A stretch of DNA of 64,000 nucleotides, from contig JAZSDX010000042.1 of the NCBI GenBank assembly GCA_045531405.1, positions 55,330 through 119,329 on the forward strand, read 5' to 3'. How positions within the stretch are numbered: the first letter of the stretch is position 1; each line of letters opens with the position of its first letter. Made by a program: the position numbers and the translations under genes. The stretch is from RGIG4079 sp045531405 (GTDB lineage: Bacteria; Bacteroidota; Bacteroidia; Bacteroidales; Muribaculaceae). Positions 36,715-45,638 of the stretch are shown one piece after another. The notes under the pieces are model-generated. The model made no database searches, had not been told where the DNA came from, and saw nothing but the letters and a program-made list of their open reading frames with translations.

Positions 36715-37290
36715 TTAATTTCGTATTTTCTCAATATCACATTTCAAGACACTTACACATGCATATCCTAAACACTCTAATCGTATAGCAACCATCGGTT
36801 TGTCATCTTTAACCAAACTTAAATACCCCTCTAATCCTTTTAATGGACCTCTGCTGATTCTTACGGTCTCTCCTACCTCATAGGATTCGTCGTTAAGCTC
36901 AACCCTTGAATCTGCATAATTGAGCATAAATTTTAATTGTTCAATCTGTTCCGGTGGAATAACTGCCGCCGCTCTTTGTCCCGGGTAAGTCAATACTTTA
37001 TATATATAGGAATATGTTCTTAATTGTTTCTCTGTCTTTTCATCAATATTTACAAATACAACCATTGGAATAACAATTCTATCAATCACTTTCTTTCGAT
37101 CACTCCATTGGTGTATTTCCCTCTGCGTAGGAATATAATTTTCAATATTGAGCCTATTTAATTTTTCACCTACTTTTTTTTCAGTACACATTTGAACAAG
37201 TACGGCAATCCAACGTTTTGGGTACGCTTCGCGGTCGGTTGTCCCATCGTCAACCGAAATACATCCGTCAAATTCATTGCTATTCGCCAT
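36715..37290 (-). CDS. UpxY/NusG-like transcription antiterminator
   Basis: A 191-residue protein with an NGN domain (KRWIAVLVQMCTEKKVGEKLNRL ... YIPTQREIHQWSDRKK) and a KOW domain around VGETVRISRGPLKGLEGYLSLV. This is the specialised NusG family that in Bacteroides (UpxY) lets RNA polymerase read through long capsule operons. Here it is the first gene of the roughly 37-kb T6SS/ubiquitin-like block, 10 bp before clpV and 36 bp from the left repeat of the invertible segment. It probably acts only on its own operon. The family call is firm; the target is inferred from position. Confidence 0.9.
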   Translation of the reverse strand: MANSNEFDGCISVDDGTTDREAYPKRWIAVLVQMCTEKKVGEKLNRLNIENYIPTQREIHQWSDRKKVIDRIVIPMVVFVNIDEKTEKQLRTYSYIYKVLTYPGQRAAAVIPPEQIEQLKFMLNYADSRVELNDESYEVGETVRISRGPLKGLEGYLSLVKDDKPMVAIRLECLGYACVSVLKCDIEKIRN

Positions 37291-37326
37291 AATTAATCCA
37301 TTGCAAATAGATAATGAGTTAAGCTA

Positions 37327-37344
37327 AGTTCTATAAAAGAACTC
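37327..37344 (+). repeat. Left inverted repeat of the invertible promoter
   Basis: The 18 bases AGTTCTATAAAAGAACTC are the exact reverse complement of 37554-37571. The site is itself arm-spacer-arm: AGTTC, spacer TATAAAA (37332-37338), GAACT. This is the layout of a tyrosine-recombinase crossover site. Confidence 0.9.
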
Positions 37345-37535
37345 TTAAATATTACTTAATTGTTTAATATTCCAATATATACGAAATTTAACTATTTCTT
37401 TTTGAAACTAAATAATTATAAGTGATGTTTGTTGTGAATGATTTATCATAATTTTTAAGTAAAAAAAGATAATAAAATCACATTAAATGATTAAAATATT
37501 TCATTAAATCATATATTTAATTTATACTTTTTTTA

Positions 37536-37543
37536 TATCTTTG
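37536..37543 (+). promoter_or_regulatory. -7 box of the invertible promoter (present orientation: rightward)
   Basis: TATCTTTG matches the Bacteroidetes -7 consensus TAnnTTTG exactly. The -33 element is weak (no TTTG at 19-21 bp upstream). Transcription would start near 37550 and run toward the 3' end of the recombinase gene, antisense to it. Confidence 0.6.
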
Positions 37544-37553
37544 CCGTTGAATT

Positions 37554-37571
37554 GAGTTCTTTTATAGAACT
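37554..37571 (-). repeat. Right inverted repeat of the invertible promoter
   Basis: Exact reverse complement of 37327-37344. Extended by one base it is a perfect palindrome of arms GAGTTC and GAACTC around the spacer TTTTATA (37560-37566). The right arm (to 37572) abuts the TAA stop codon of the recombinase gene at 37573-37575. Confidence 0.9.
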
Positions 37572-37572
37572 C

Positions 37573-38760
37573 TTAAGATATACTATTAATAATTCTTTTA
37601 TTTGCTTGATCTATTACCGAATTTTCTAACATTGTTAAATAAATCTGAGTCGTTTGCTCTGAAGCATGCCCCATTCCTGCACTGATAACAGATATTGGCA
37701 CATTATGATTTCGTGCGACCGTTGCCCAACTATGTCGAGAAGTATATGATGTTAATTTGCTTTCACTACCCACTATCTCAGACAGGTTTCTCAGCCATCT
37801 ATTATAAGTATTCAATGCCATATGGTATTGATTATAAGCGACTACCACATCGGCAGAAGTTATTATAGGAAAAACATATAGTGTATTTGATGTTGCATAT
37901 CGATCTATAATACGCTGAATACTCGGTTCTATTTTTATTGTCAACAATTTTCCTGTTTTACGACGTGCATAACAAATATTCCCATTTTGAATATTTGATT
38001 TTTTCAAAAAAGCAATATCCACAAATGCCATTCCTCGTGTACAATAACTAAATATAAATAAATCTCGAGCAAATGCAATTGGAGTACCTATTGGTAAATC
38101 TATTTTGTGTATTTTTACAATTGTAGCCTCTGAGACTGCTCGTTTTCGTGTATTATCAACACCGGTATAAACCCCCTTAAACGGATATTTTTGAATTACC
38201 AATTGCTGTTGTACTGCTTTGTTATAAACTGCTCGTAATATACGCATATAAAACGATATTGAATTTCTCACCAATCCTCTTTGTATCAGAAATGCGTTAT
38301 ATTCAATTATTATTTGCTCTGAGATTTCAGAAAGTGGCATTTTTTTGTCACCCAAAAATTGAGAAAAACTATGTTTCACTTTTTCATACGCTAATGCTGT
38401 TCCCATCCTATTCATTGTTCTTAAAATATCTATTTGTGCTGATATATAATCTATCAATAATAGTTTGGGGGTTGAAAAACGCTCAACAATGTCTAATACC
38501 GAATATTCTTCCCCCTTTTCTTCAAAATCATCTATTATTCTCCAAATATTCAATATATCCTCAGTTACCCTCTGTTGAATAGTCAAGAAATTAGGAGTTT
38601 CTATTTTTACCATCTCAGCATTAGAATCCCAATCTTCGGGAAAAACATGCAAATTTGTTGTAATATGCCGAATTTTTCTATTGTGTGAGATTTGATAATA
38701 AATAACACCAGTTTTACCTTCTACTTTTGAAAATCGTAATTTTACTTTTACTATAGCCAT
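37573..38760 (-). CDS. Tyrosine recombinase (probable promoter invertase)
   Basis: A 395-residue phage-integrase-family protein: N-terminal arm-type domain, SAM-like core-binding domain (about 110-210) and catalytic domain with CTRGMAFVDIAFL (first Arg), RRKTGK, TSYTSRHSWATVA (Arg-His pair) and GHASEQTTQIYL, where Y374 is the nucleophile. It is the kind of Bacteroidetes recombinase that acts on invertible promoters or integrates mobile elements. Its stop codon touches the right inverted repeat of the switch upstream of the T6SS operon, which favours promoter inversion. It could also be the integrase of an element carrying the whole locus, but I see no attachment-site pair to support that. Confidence 0.9.
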   Translation of the reverse strand: MAIVKVKLRFSKVEGKTGVIYYQISHNRKIRHITTNLHVFPEDWDSNAEMVKIETPNFLTIQQRVTEDILNIWRIIDDFEEKGEEYSVLDIVERFSTPKLLLIDYISAQIDILRTMNRMGTALAYEKVKHSFSQFLGDKKMPLSEISEQIIIEYNAFLIQRGLVRNSISFYMRILRAVYNKAVQQQLVIQKYPFKGVYTGVDNTRKRAVSEATIVKIHKIDLPIGTPIAFARDLFIFSYCTRGMAFVDIAFLKKSNIQNGNICYARRKTGKLLTIKIEPSIQRIIDRYATSNTLYVFPIITSADVVVAYNQYHMALNTYNRWLRNLSEIVGSESKLTSYTSRHSWATVARNHNVPISVISAGMGHASEQTTQIYLTMLENSVIDQANKRIINSIS

Positions 38761-38922
38761 AATTTGAAAATTTAATTCTGTTAATACGATTATATAAACG
38801 ACAAAATGCTTTTTTTACTTAATATTAATAAAACATACTATTACCTTATTTGCAACAAGTGGATATTGCAAATAAATTATTGAGGAGTGTAATTTCATTA
38901 CGTTTTTCTCGTTTACATTTAT

Positions 38923-39846
38923 ATGGCGAAAAATCAAGACATAAGCATTTTTCAACGGCCGGGGTGGGTGGTTGTGTTTGCTCTCACTGCGGCTATCGCT
39001 TGGGGGTGGGCTTATCCACTCATCAAGTTAGGGTTTCAACATTGGGGCATCGATCAAGACATGACCGGTGGCAAAATGCTGTTTGCAGGGATTAGATTTG
39101 CCATTTCAGGGCTTATAATCCTTGCCATTGCCCGTAGTAACCACAAAAGTTTCAAAGTAATAAATCGTTGGGGATGGGCATATGTAATTCTATTTGCCCT
39201 ACTCAACACCACTCTCCATTATACATTTTTCTACATTGGGCTATCATATAGCGAAGGGGCTCGTGCTGCAATTCTCAATTCATTAGGCACTTTTATGCTC
39301 GTGCTGCTTGCTTGCATGGCTTTTAAAAGCGACCGCCTCACCTCACGCAAGATATTTGGTTGTGCAATAGGTTTTGCCGGCATTCTTGCGCTGAATATAG
39401 GTGGTGGCGAAAGCGGACAATTCACCCTTATGGGCGACGGCATGATTATTCTCAACGCACTCTGTTCGGCTCTTGCCGGATTGATGACTCGTGGATTAGG
39501 CCGACGGGTGGATATATTTGTAGGCACCGGATATAGCCTTGCCATAGGTGGATTATTGCTCATCATTCCCGGACTCGCATTTGGAGGCACCCTACCCCTC
39601 ATCACCACTCAAGGGCTGATAATCTTGGGGCTGCTCATCGCGATATCCACTATAGGATTTGCACTATACAACAAACTATTGAGTTGCAACCCTGTGGGCA
39701 AAGTGGCGATATTCAACTCGCTAATCCCAGTGGTGGGCGCACTCTCCTCATGCCTATGCCTGGGCGAACCGTTCTACTGGAAATACCTCCTCGCCGCCCT
39801 CCTTGCCACTACCGGCATCTATGTGATTAATCGTGGGAAGAAATGA
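38923..39846 (+). CDS. EamA-family (drug/metabolite transporter superfamily) permease
   Basis: A 307-residue inner-membrane protein with about ten TM helices in two EamA repeats (first AIAWGWAYPLIKLGF, second after LMGDGMIILNALCSALAG, ending AALLATTGIYVINRGKK). Members export metabolites or amino acids; the substrate cannot be told. Base composition is clearly less AT-rich than the T6SS block, as for other host genes. It is divergent from the recombinase gene; the 162-bp gap between them shows nothing I can name except GAGGAG about 35 bp before the start. Confidence 0.9.
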   Translation: MAKNQDISIFQRPGWVVVFALTAAIAWGWAYPLIKLGFQHWGIDQDMTGGKMLFAGIRFAISGLIILAIARSNHKSFKVINRWGWAYVILFALLNTTLHYTFFYIGLSYSEGARAAILNSLGTFMLVLLACMAFKSDRLTSRKIFGCAIGFAGILALNIGGGESGQFTLMGDGMIILNALCSALAGLMTRGLGRRVDIFVGTGYSLAIGGLLLIIPGLAFGGTLPLITTQGLIILGLLIAISTIGFALYNKLLSCNPVGKVAIFNSLIPVVGALSSCLCLGEPFYWKYLLAALLATTGIYVINRGKK

Positions 39847-39858
39847 CGAGGAAATCGT

Positions 39859-40635
39859 TTATTCACGCTCCTCGTTTGGGTTATTTTTATAATATTCCTC
39901 AATGAGTTTTTCGCGAATGGTGTCAACTAAATTCCACACGTCCCATTTAATATTTCGTTCATTAAGTCGATGTCCACCCTCAAAGCGATGGCAATGACCA
40001 ATGCCATAATGATTCATAAATTCTTGCTCGCAATTTACCACATCGTCGGCGGTGCCAAACATGCCAAACGTAATATCTCGTTCTTCTTGAGTGAGATTAT
40101 CAAACTGATGACACTCTAATGCTGCATATTTATCGCACAAGTCTTCGGTAATCACATATTCGGTTGCACCATCGGCTCGAGGGCTGAAGAATTGATTCAC
40201 TCCAAGTCTCTTACGCATTGAACGTGACACATGAAAAGAAGGATTAATCAGTATCTTATGATATCCTCGGAGTTTTTGGGCAAACATTCCTCCCATTGAT
40301 GAACCTATAACTATATCTATTTCCTCCCGTTTTACTAGCTCTTGCAACATAGCCAATGCTTCATCAGGATCAACAGGTAGATCGGGCGAAAAAATCACAT
40401 CATCGGGCAAATAGCGACGAAGCCTCTCTGCCGTTTCCGAAGTTCCCGACGATGACAATCCATGTATGTAAAGAATATTAATTTGTGTGACATATTGCAA
40501 ATATATATCCCTATCGTCTTCACTCCAATAGCTTAACTCTGGAATAAAATAATATCCTTGTTGCCGTGCTTTTTCTCTCATTATCGCCATGCTATCATGA
40601 CTGAGAGGCTCCGGCCGTTTCTTCCCTATTTTCAT
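39859..40635 (-). CDS. YqiA-like alpha/beta-hydrolase
   Basis: A 258-residue soluble protein. INILYIHGLSSSG is the oxyanion strand-loop, IVIGSSMGGMFAQ has the nucleophile elbow GSSMGG, and a late GGHRLNE supplies the catalytic His, with FGTADDVV as the likely Asp region. This is the YqiA/UPF0227 esterase group. The first 45 residues are an extra N-terminal segment. It faces the EamA gene end to end. The substrate is unknown. Confidence 0.8.
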   Translation of the reverse strand: MKIGKKRPEPLSHDSMAIMREKARQQGYYFIPELSYWSEDDRDIYLQYVTQINILYIHGLSSSGTSETAERLRRYLPDDVIFSPDLPVDPDEALAMLQELVKREEIDIVIGSSMGGMFAQKLRGYHKILINPSFHVSRSMRKRLGVNQFFSPRADGATEYVITEDLCDKYAALECHQFDNLTQEERDITFGMFGTADDVVNCEQEFMNHYGIGHCHRFEGGHRLNERNIKWDVWNLVDTIREKLIEEYYKNNPNEERE

Positions 40636-40722
40636 TGCTATTAAATTTTATATTAAATTATAACTATAATGAGTCCACCCGGTCTCTTATTCTATCATTG
40701 AGTCATTTTTTTGTTCAACCAA

Positions 40723-41172
40723 CTACTTTCCAGACAATAGATAATCAAGTACAGCATTCCAATCGGGATATTCTTCAGAGCCAAATTGGATCCATTCACC
40801 TTCAAATTCGCTGGTGCCGTTTTTGCCTCGATCGTCGATTAAGATATCTCCTTTGCAAAGGTTTTTACAATGTGTGATTACCATGCGCTTGTGAAACACA
40901 TCGTCAAGATATTTTGTAACCCATTTCACCTTGTCGCTCCATGCCGATGGGTTGCCCCATGGCGCTGTCGAAAGGATATAACTATCATAATGTTCATTGA
41001 GTCGATGCACTGCATCAATCGCTCCCGGCATAGGTTTCATCTGCCCAAACAAACCGGGAATTTCATCAAATCGGCCTTCATACTCCTTAAGTGTCGCTTC
41101 ACTTTGTTGAGCCAAACCCGACTCAAAATCAACCAACACCCCATCCATGTCAAAATACAATCGTTTTTTCAT
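40723..41172 (-). CDS. 5'(3')-deoxyribonucleotidase-like HAD hydrolase
   Basis: A 149-residue HAD-superfamily protein: LYFDMDGVLVDF is motif I with both catalytic Asp residues, ILSTAP motif II (Thr), and GDILIDDRGKNG motif IV. This short form matches the NT5C-like 5' nucleotidases that remove phosphate from (deoxy)nucleotides. It is followed by the YqiA-like gene 87 bp downstream; the two may be cotranscribed. Confidence 0.85.
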   Translation of the reverse strand: MKKRLYFDMDGVLVDFESGLAQQSEATLKEYEGRFDEIPGLFGQMKPMPGAIDAVHRLNEHYDSYILSTAPWGNPSAWSDKVKWVTKYLDDVFHKRMVITHCKNLCKGDILIDDRGKNGTSEFEGEWIQFGSEEYPDWNAVLDYLLSGK

Positions 41173-41307
41173 AATATTTCTACTTTTTAATCTGTTAATA
41201 ATAGGTTTATTTTACATTTACAAATATCCAATTTTTTATTGAAAAAATGCAATTATACCGGCATATTCAATATGCAAGATAAAATAGTACAAGATAGTAA
41301 ATACAAT

Positions 41308-41344
41308 AAATGGGAGCATGTCAATAACATAGTCCCATTTTATA
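41308..41344. terminator. Hairpin terminator between two minus-strand genes
   Basis: AAATGGGA (41308-41315) pairs with TCCCATTT (41333-41340), with an inner ATGT/ACAT pairing. It lies just past the stop codon of the small lipoprotein gene at 41352 and is probably its terminator; it may work in both directions. Confidence 0.55.
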
Positions 41345-41351
41345 CTTCTTA

Positions 41352-41729
41352 TTACTCCATAATTTCAACGATAGGCACAGTCCTTTCTATTTCCATTTTT
41401 GTGGGATAAGTATATACTCCAACTTGCCTTGCGCACTTTCCTTCCGGTATTTCTATTACTTGATCATCATAATAATATTTACCATTTTCATCAATTAATA
41501 GAACAACTAATCCTGTATGAAAACCATCATCAGTCTCATTCGCTAATGCTACTCCTTGATCTAATACTTGAAACACCTCTAATGATTTAGTGCTGATGCA
41601 ATCACCCGGTTTTTCAAAATATGTAACACCATTATTTGCAGACGAACATGCTGCCATCAAGTATAATACAGCAACAGTCAATACAATTCCAACTACCGTC
41701 CCCAATAAAAATACTAACCACCTTTTCAT
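41352..41729 (-). CDS. Small membrane-anchored or lipoprotein-like protein of unknown function
   Basis: Start taken at 41729 because the protein then begins with a signal/anchor helix (MKRWLVFLLGTVVGIVL ...) followed by AACSSANN, a possible lipobox. An ATG at 41801 would place 24 polar, Cys/Lys-rich residues before it. The 125-residue mature region is acidic with TYFEKPGDCISTKSLEVFQVLDQG. I know no family name. It is divergent from the helicase gene. Confidence 0.6.
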   Translation of the reverse strand: MKRWLVFLLGTVVGIVLTVAVLYLMAACSSANNGVTYFEKPGDCISTKSLEVFQVLDQGVALANETDDGFHTGLVVLLIDENGKYYYDDQVIEIPEGKCARQVGVYTYPTKMEIERTVPIVEIME

Positions 41730-41830
41730 AATATTATTTTTAATAAAATACTTTGATTGTAAAGATAGCCATTTTTTCTTACAACAATCTATTTTAACCA
41801 ATATTTATCACTTCTTTGTTATAAAATTCA

Positions 41831-41838
41831 TAAATTTG
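41831..41838 (+). promoter_or_regulatory. -7 box upstream of the helicase gene
   Basis: TAAATTTG matches the Bacteroidetes -7 consensus and lies 31 bp before the ATG at 41870. No well-spaced -33 TTTG is present, so the promoter is only probable. Confidence 0.45.
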
Positions 41839-41869
41839 CAAGGGTATACTCAAAAAGCAATATTTAAAA

Positions 41870-44800
41870 ATGGGAATATTTAATCTTTTCAGAAAAAAAA
41901 CAACATCAAACAAAAATAATATATTAATCGATTATACTCCATCTGATAAATTTCCTAAAGAGTATAATCAAATCTTACTCTTTAATAAAGAATTCAATCA
42001 ATTATTATCCATTGATAAATTTATTGCAAGAAGTGATTACAAACATCTAATAGATACCAATAAAAATCTTTTTTTATTTATTGAAACGCTATACAAATCA
42101 TGTGTTTTAGATGATTATGTCAATAAGCACACTCTAAATATTGATCAAATAAATTATTTCTATAAAATATATAATGAAATAAAAGATCTATCCATAGAAT
42201 CTTCTTCTATTAGGAATCATAACGAACAATATATTTCAAATCAACTCATTACTGAAAAAGATTATTTAGATAACATTCTAAAAAAATGCGATCCCCTAAT
42301 ATCTCTCGACAAAGAACAACGAGAAGTAGTTCTTTCTAATGAAGACAATACTCTAGTTATTGCAGGAGCTGGGGCTGGTAAAACTACTACCGTTGCGGCG
42401 AAAGTTAGATATCTCGTTGAGAAACAAAACATAAATCCAGAAAAAATATTAGTAATTTCATTTACAAACAAGGCTGTCGAAGAGTTACGTGAACGCATCA
42501 ATGAATGTTTAAATATACCATGCCTAATATCTACTTTTCACTCTGTTGGCTATTCCATTTTAAAGGGGGGGGAGCCTTTCACGAAAAAGAATTGTTGACC
42601 AAGGATTTATGTATAACATAATCAACAACTATCTAAAATCATCCGTTTTACAGAATCCTAGTATGGTGGAAAAACTAATTCTTTTTTTCGGCACATATTT
42701 TTCTGCTCCTTATGAAGGAGATCAACTTTCTGAATATTTTCAATTTATAGCAACTGCAGACTTTTCTACTTTAAAAAGTAATTTACATGAATATATACAA
42801 CAAATTATAGATAGAAAGACTCAACAAGTACAAACATTAAATAATGAAGTAGTACGATCTATTGAAGAGGTGCAAATTGCAAACTTTTTACATCTTAATC
42901 AAATTGATTACGAATACGAACCAATATATCAATATCATATTCTAGATTCAAACAAACCTTATACTCCAGATTTTCGCATAAAACAAGATAATCGGGTTGC
43001 TTATATTGAGCATTTTGGGATTACTGAAGACGGACACAACAATCGTTTTTCGGAGGATGAATTAAGTAAATATAAAAAGCAAATAAATGATAAAGTTAAA
43101 TTACATCGTAAGCACAATACAACATTAATCTATACATTTTCAAAGTACAATGATGGCATTAGTTTTTTAGAGCATCTTCGCGAGCAATTAATTAAAAATG
43201 GGTTTATTTTAAATAAACGCCCAATTGAAGATGTTTACAAGCGACTTATTAATTCTGAAGAAAATAAATATATCACCAAATTAACATTATTAATATGTAA
43301 CTTTATTGGAAACTTTAAAACTCAAGGATATAATTCTGATTATTTTTATGAATTAAAAACCAAAAACAAAAATATTCGAACAAAACTATTTCTCGATATT
43401 TGTCGAATATGCTATCTTGAATATCAACAAGCATTAGATGAGAACAATTGTATTGATTTTGAAGATATGATAAATGTTTCAGCAGAATTAATTCGCAAAC
43501 GTCAGATTTCAGGAGAAAAAATTAATTATAAATACATTATTGTTGATGAGTATCAAGATATCTCACGCCAACGATATAATTTAATTAAAGAGTTATCACT
43601 AATTTGTGACGCAAAGATTATGGCTGTTGGTGACGACTGGCAATCCATATATGCATTTAGTGGTTCAATATTACCCCTCTTTACAAAATTCTGTCAAGAG
43701 GCGGGATATGGTCAAGAATTAAAAATTACTCGCACATACCGAAACGCCCAAGAATTAATCAATATCGCAGGTACTTTTGTTCAAAAAAATACCACCCAAA
43801 TAAAAAAGAGTCTAATATCTCCTAAAAGCATTACAAACCCGGTTATAATTTCTAGTTACAATGAAAAAGACACAACATCGGATAGTAAAGCTGTAATTGG
43901 ATATGCTGTAAATAAAGCTATTGAGCAAATTCTACAATTTAATCAAAAAGAAGGGAATAATAACATTGCATCAATTCTTCTTATTGGTCGATATGGTTTT
44001 GATGCACGCAAATTAGCTTTTTGTAAAGACTTTAATTATGATGAAAAATCGGGTAAAATATATTCTTCTAAATTTGGCACAAGAGTCAAATTAAATTTTC
44101 TAACTGCTCATAGTTCTAAAGGATTAAGTGCTGACAATGTTATAATAATTAATGCTAAAGATGCGACATATGGATTCCCTTCAAAAGTTGAAGATGACCC
44201 CGTTTTGCAATTAGTAACTAATAATGACCAATCATATAGTTATGCCGAAGAAAGGCGATTGTTCTATGTCGCATTAACTCGCACCAAAAATAGAGTAATT
44301 ATTGTTGCTCCAGAAAATAAACCATCTGAGTTCATAAAAGAATTACTCACTGATTCTAAAAATTACCCAAATGTAACATTAGTTGGAAAAGTTGCATTGG
44401 ATTCTACCTCTAATATAGTTATTAAAGATAAATGTCCTATATGTGGATATCCTATGCAATACCGATGGAAGAAAAATTTTGGTTTAAGATTATGGATATG
44501 TACAAATGATCAAGAAGTTTGTGGATTCATTACTAATGACAAACGAGGAAAAGAATTGTGTATTCAAAAATGCGATAGTTGTCAAGATGGTTTTTTAGTT
44601 GTTAAAAGTGCTGATAAAAATTATTTTTTAGGGTGCACCAATTATAAGGCAGATAAATCCGGCTGTGGAAGATCATTAAATTTAGATCAATATAAAAAGT
44701 GGAGAACATATGGATTCACAGAAAATAGTTCATTACTAAATCTAAATTCTTATCAAAACAGCAAATGTGCTCAAATATCAGATATTCCTCTAACAAAACC

Positions 44801-45143
44801 CCAAAACTCCTTGCCTCGAAAAAAAGCAGAGGTACATAAAGTTATTGAAAAAAATATTCAAATTCAAGACGACAAATTTAACACATTAATTAGCTCTAAT
44901 AACACTGCAATTACAGACAAAAAACTACTACAAAAATTACGTTATTTAAGAGACAAATTAGCTAAAGAAGAAAATCTCCCTAAATATCTTATCTTGAATA
45001 ATAGTACATTAACATCTTTAGCGACTGAGCGCCCAACAACCAAATCCGAATTCATATCAATCAAAGGTATTGGCGAGCATAAATATAGCAAATATGGGAA
45101 AATATTCATTAAAGTTATTTCCGACCACTTAAATAATAAATAG
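41870..45143 (+). pseudogene. Helicase IV (HelD)-like SF1 helicase with PD-(D/E)XK insert, frameshifted at a G8 run
   Basis: Two reading parts (41870-42598 and onward from about 42575) fit one protein of about 1090 residues if a single G is removed from the eight-G run at 42565-42572; the frame then continues without a break. Motifs in order: Walker A AGAGAGKTTT, a PD-(D/E)XK-type insert (SIEEVQIANF, YTPDFRI, AYIEHFGI) as in helicase IV, VDEYQDIS, GDDWQSIYAFSG, TAHSSKGLSADN, FYVALTRTKN, then two zinc ribbons (CPICGYP, CDSCQDG) and a C-terminal HRDC domain (about 44930-45140). It unwinds DNA 3' to 5' in repair. The frameshift may be a real mutation, a slipping (phase-variable) tract or a sequencing error. 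Confidence 0.85.
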
Positions 45144-45160
45144 TCTCAATAAACCAAAAT

Positions 45161-45192
45161 AAAAAATGCTTAGTTTACCCAAGCATTTTTTA
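45161..45192 (+). terminator. Rho-independent terminator after the helicase gene
   Basis: AAAAAATGCTT (45161-45171) pairs with AAGCATTTTTT (45181-45191) around a 9-base loop, giving a stem with an A run before and a T run after. It can serve both the helicase gene and the ACT-protein gene that ends at 45210. Confidence 0.75.
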
Positions 45193-45209
45193 TGAACACA
45201 CTACCTCTC

Positions 45210-45617
45210 TTACAGCTGATTGATGTTACATTGGCATTTTGAGAGCTCGGCGACGCATTTGTCGAGGTCGTTGGGGTGGATTACCACGTTGGCTTTGTCG
45301 CCTTCGGCAAAGGCGTACATGTATTCAATGAAGATGTCGTTTTTTGCTAAGTGGTCGAGAATTTCAGAGAGCGAACCTGCCACGTTAGGACAGCTGATAC
45401 ATACAACATCGGTCAACATCACGGCGAAGTTCTCGTTGCGCAACACCTCAACAGCACGTTCCACGTCCGACACAATGAGGCGCAAGATTCCGAAGTCGGT
45501 AGTTTCGGCCATACTGAATGCATGCATGTTGATGCCATATTTGCCTAATATCTTTGTAAGGTCGTTGATGCGACCGGTCTTATTTTCAAGGAAAATCGAA
45601 AGTTGTTTGATTGTCAT
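45210..45617 (-). CDS. Tandem ACT-domain protein
   Basis: A 135-residue protein made of two ACT domains: TIKQLSIFLENKTGRINDLTKIL at the start and CPNVAGSLSEILDHLAKNDI in the second half. ACT domains bind amino acids and control enzymes. It is the last gene of the aryl-acid operon, 21 bp after paaK, an association common in bacteria where paaK and this ACT protein stay adjacent. It probably senses an aromatic amino acid for the operon's pathway. Confidence 0.88.
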   Translation of the reverse strand: MTIKQLSIFLENKTGRINDLTKILGKYGINMHAFSMAETTDFGILRLIVSDVERAVEVLRNENFAVMLTDVVCISCPNVAGSLSEILDHLAKNDIFIEYMYAFAEGDKANVVIHPNDLDKCVAELSKCQCNINQL

Positions 45618-45638
45618 AATATATCGTGTTTTAAATGG

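Larger units (their letters stand above)
37327..37572. promoter_or_regulatory. Invertible promoter segment (phase switch) upstream of the T6SS operon
   Basis: Two perfect 18-bp inverted repeats bound 209 bp of very AT-rich, non-coding DNA. Their 7-bp spacers are asymmetric and in opposite orientation, so recombination would invert the DNA between them. One perfect -7 box lies inside, near the right end, pointing away from the UpxY/T6SS operon. On the minus strand I find no perfect TAnnTTTG. A tyrosine recombinase gene ends at the right repeat. This is the arrangement of Bacteroidales phase-variable promoters (established for capsule operons). In this assembly the operon appears to be in the OFF state; inversion would point the promoter at it. 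Confidence 0.8.

Noticed and set aside
230..37290. Plus-strand open frames inside the T6SS block
   Set aside because: They lie opposite well-supported genes, are short, lack motifs and have no promoter of their own.
37573..38760. The recombinase as proof that the T6SS block is an integrative conjugative element
   Set aside because: No tra/mob genes or matched attachment sites are visible, and the repeats next to the gene are inverted, which fits inversion rather than integration.
42565..42600. Programmed frameshift in the helicase gene
   Set aside because: There is no slippery heptamer with a stimulatory structure that I can see, only a G run; a mutation or sequencing error is simpler.
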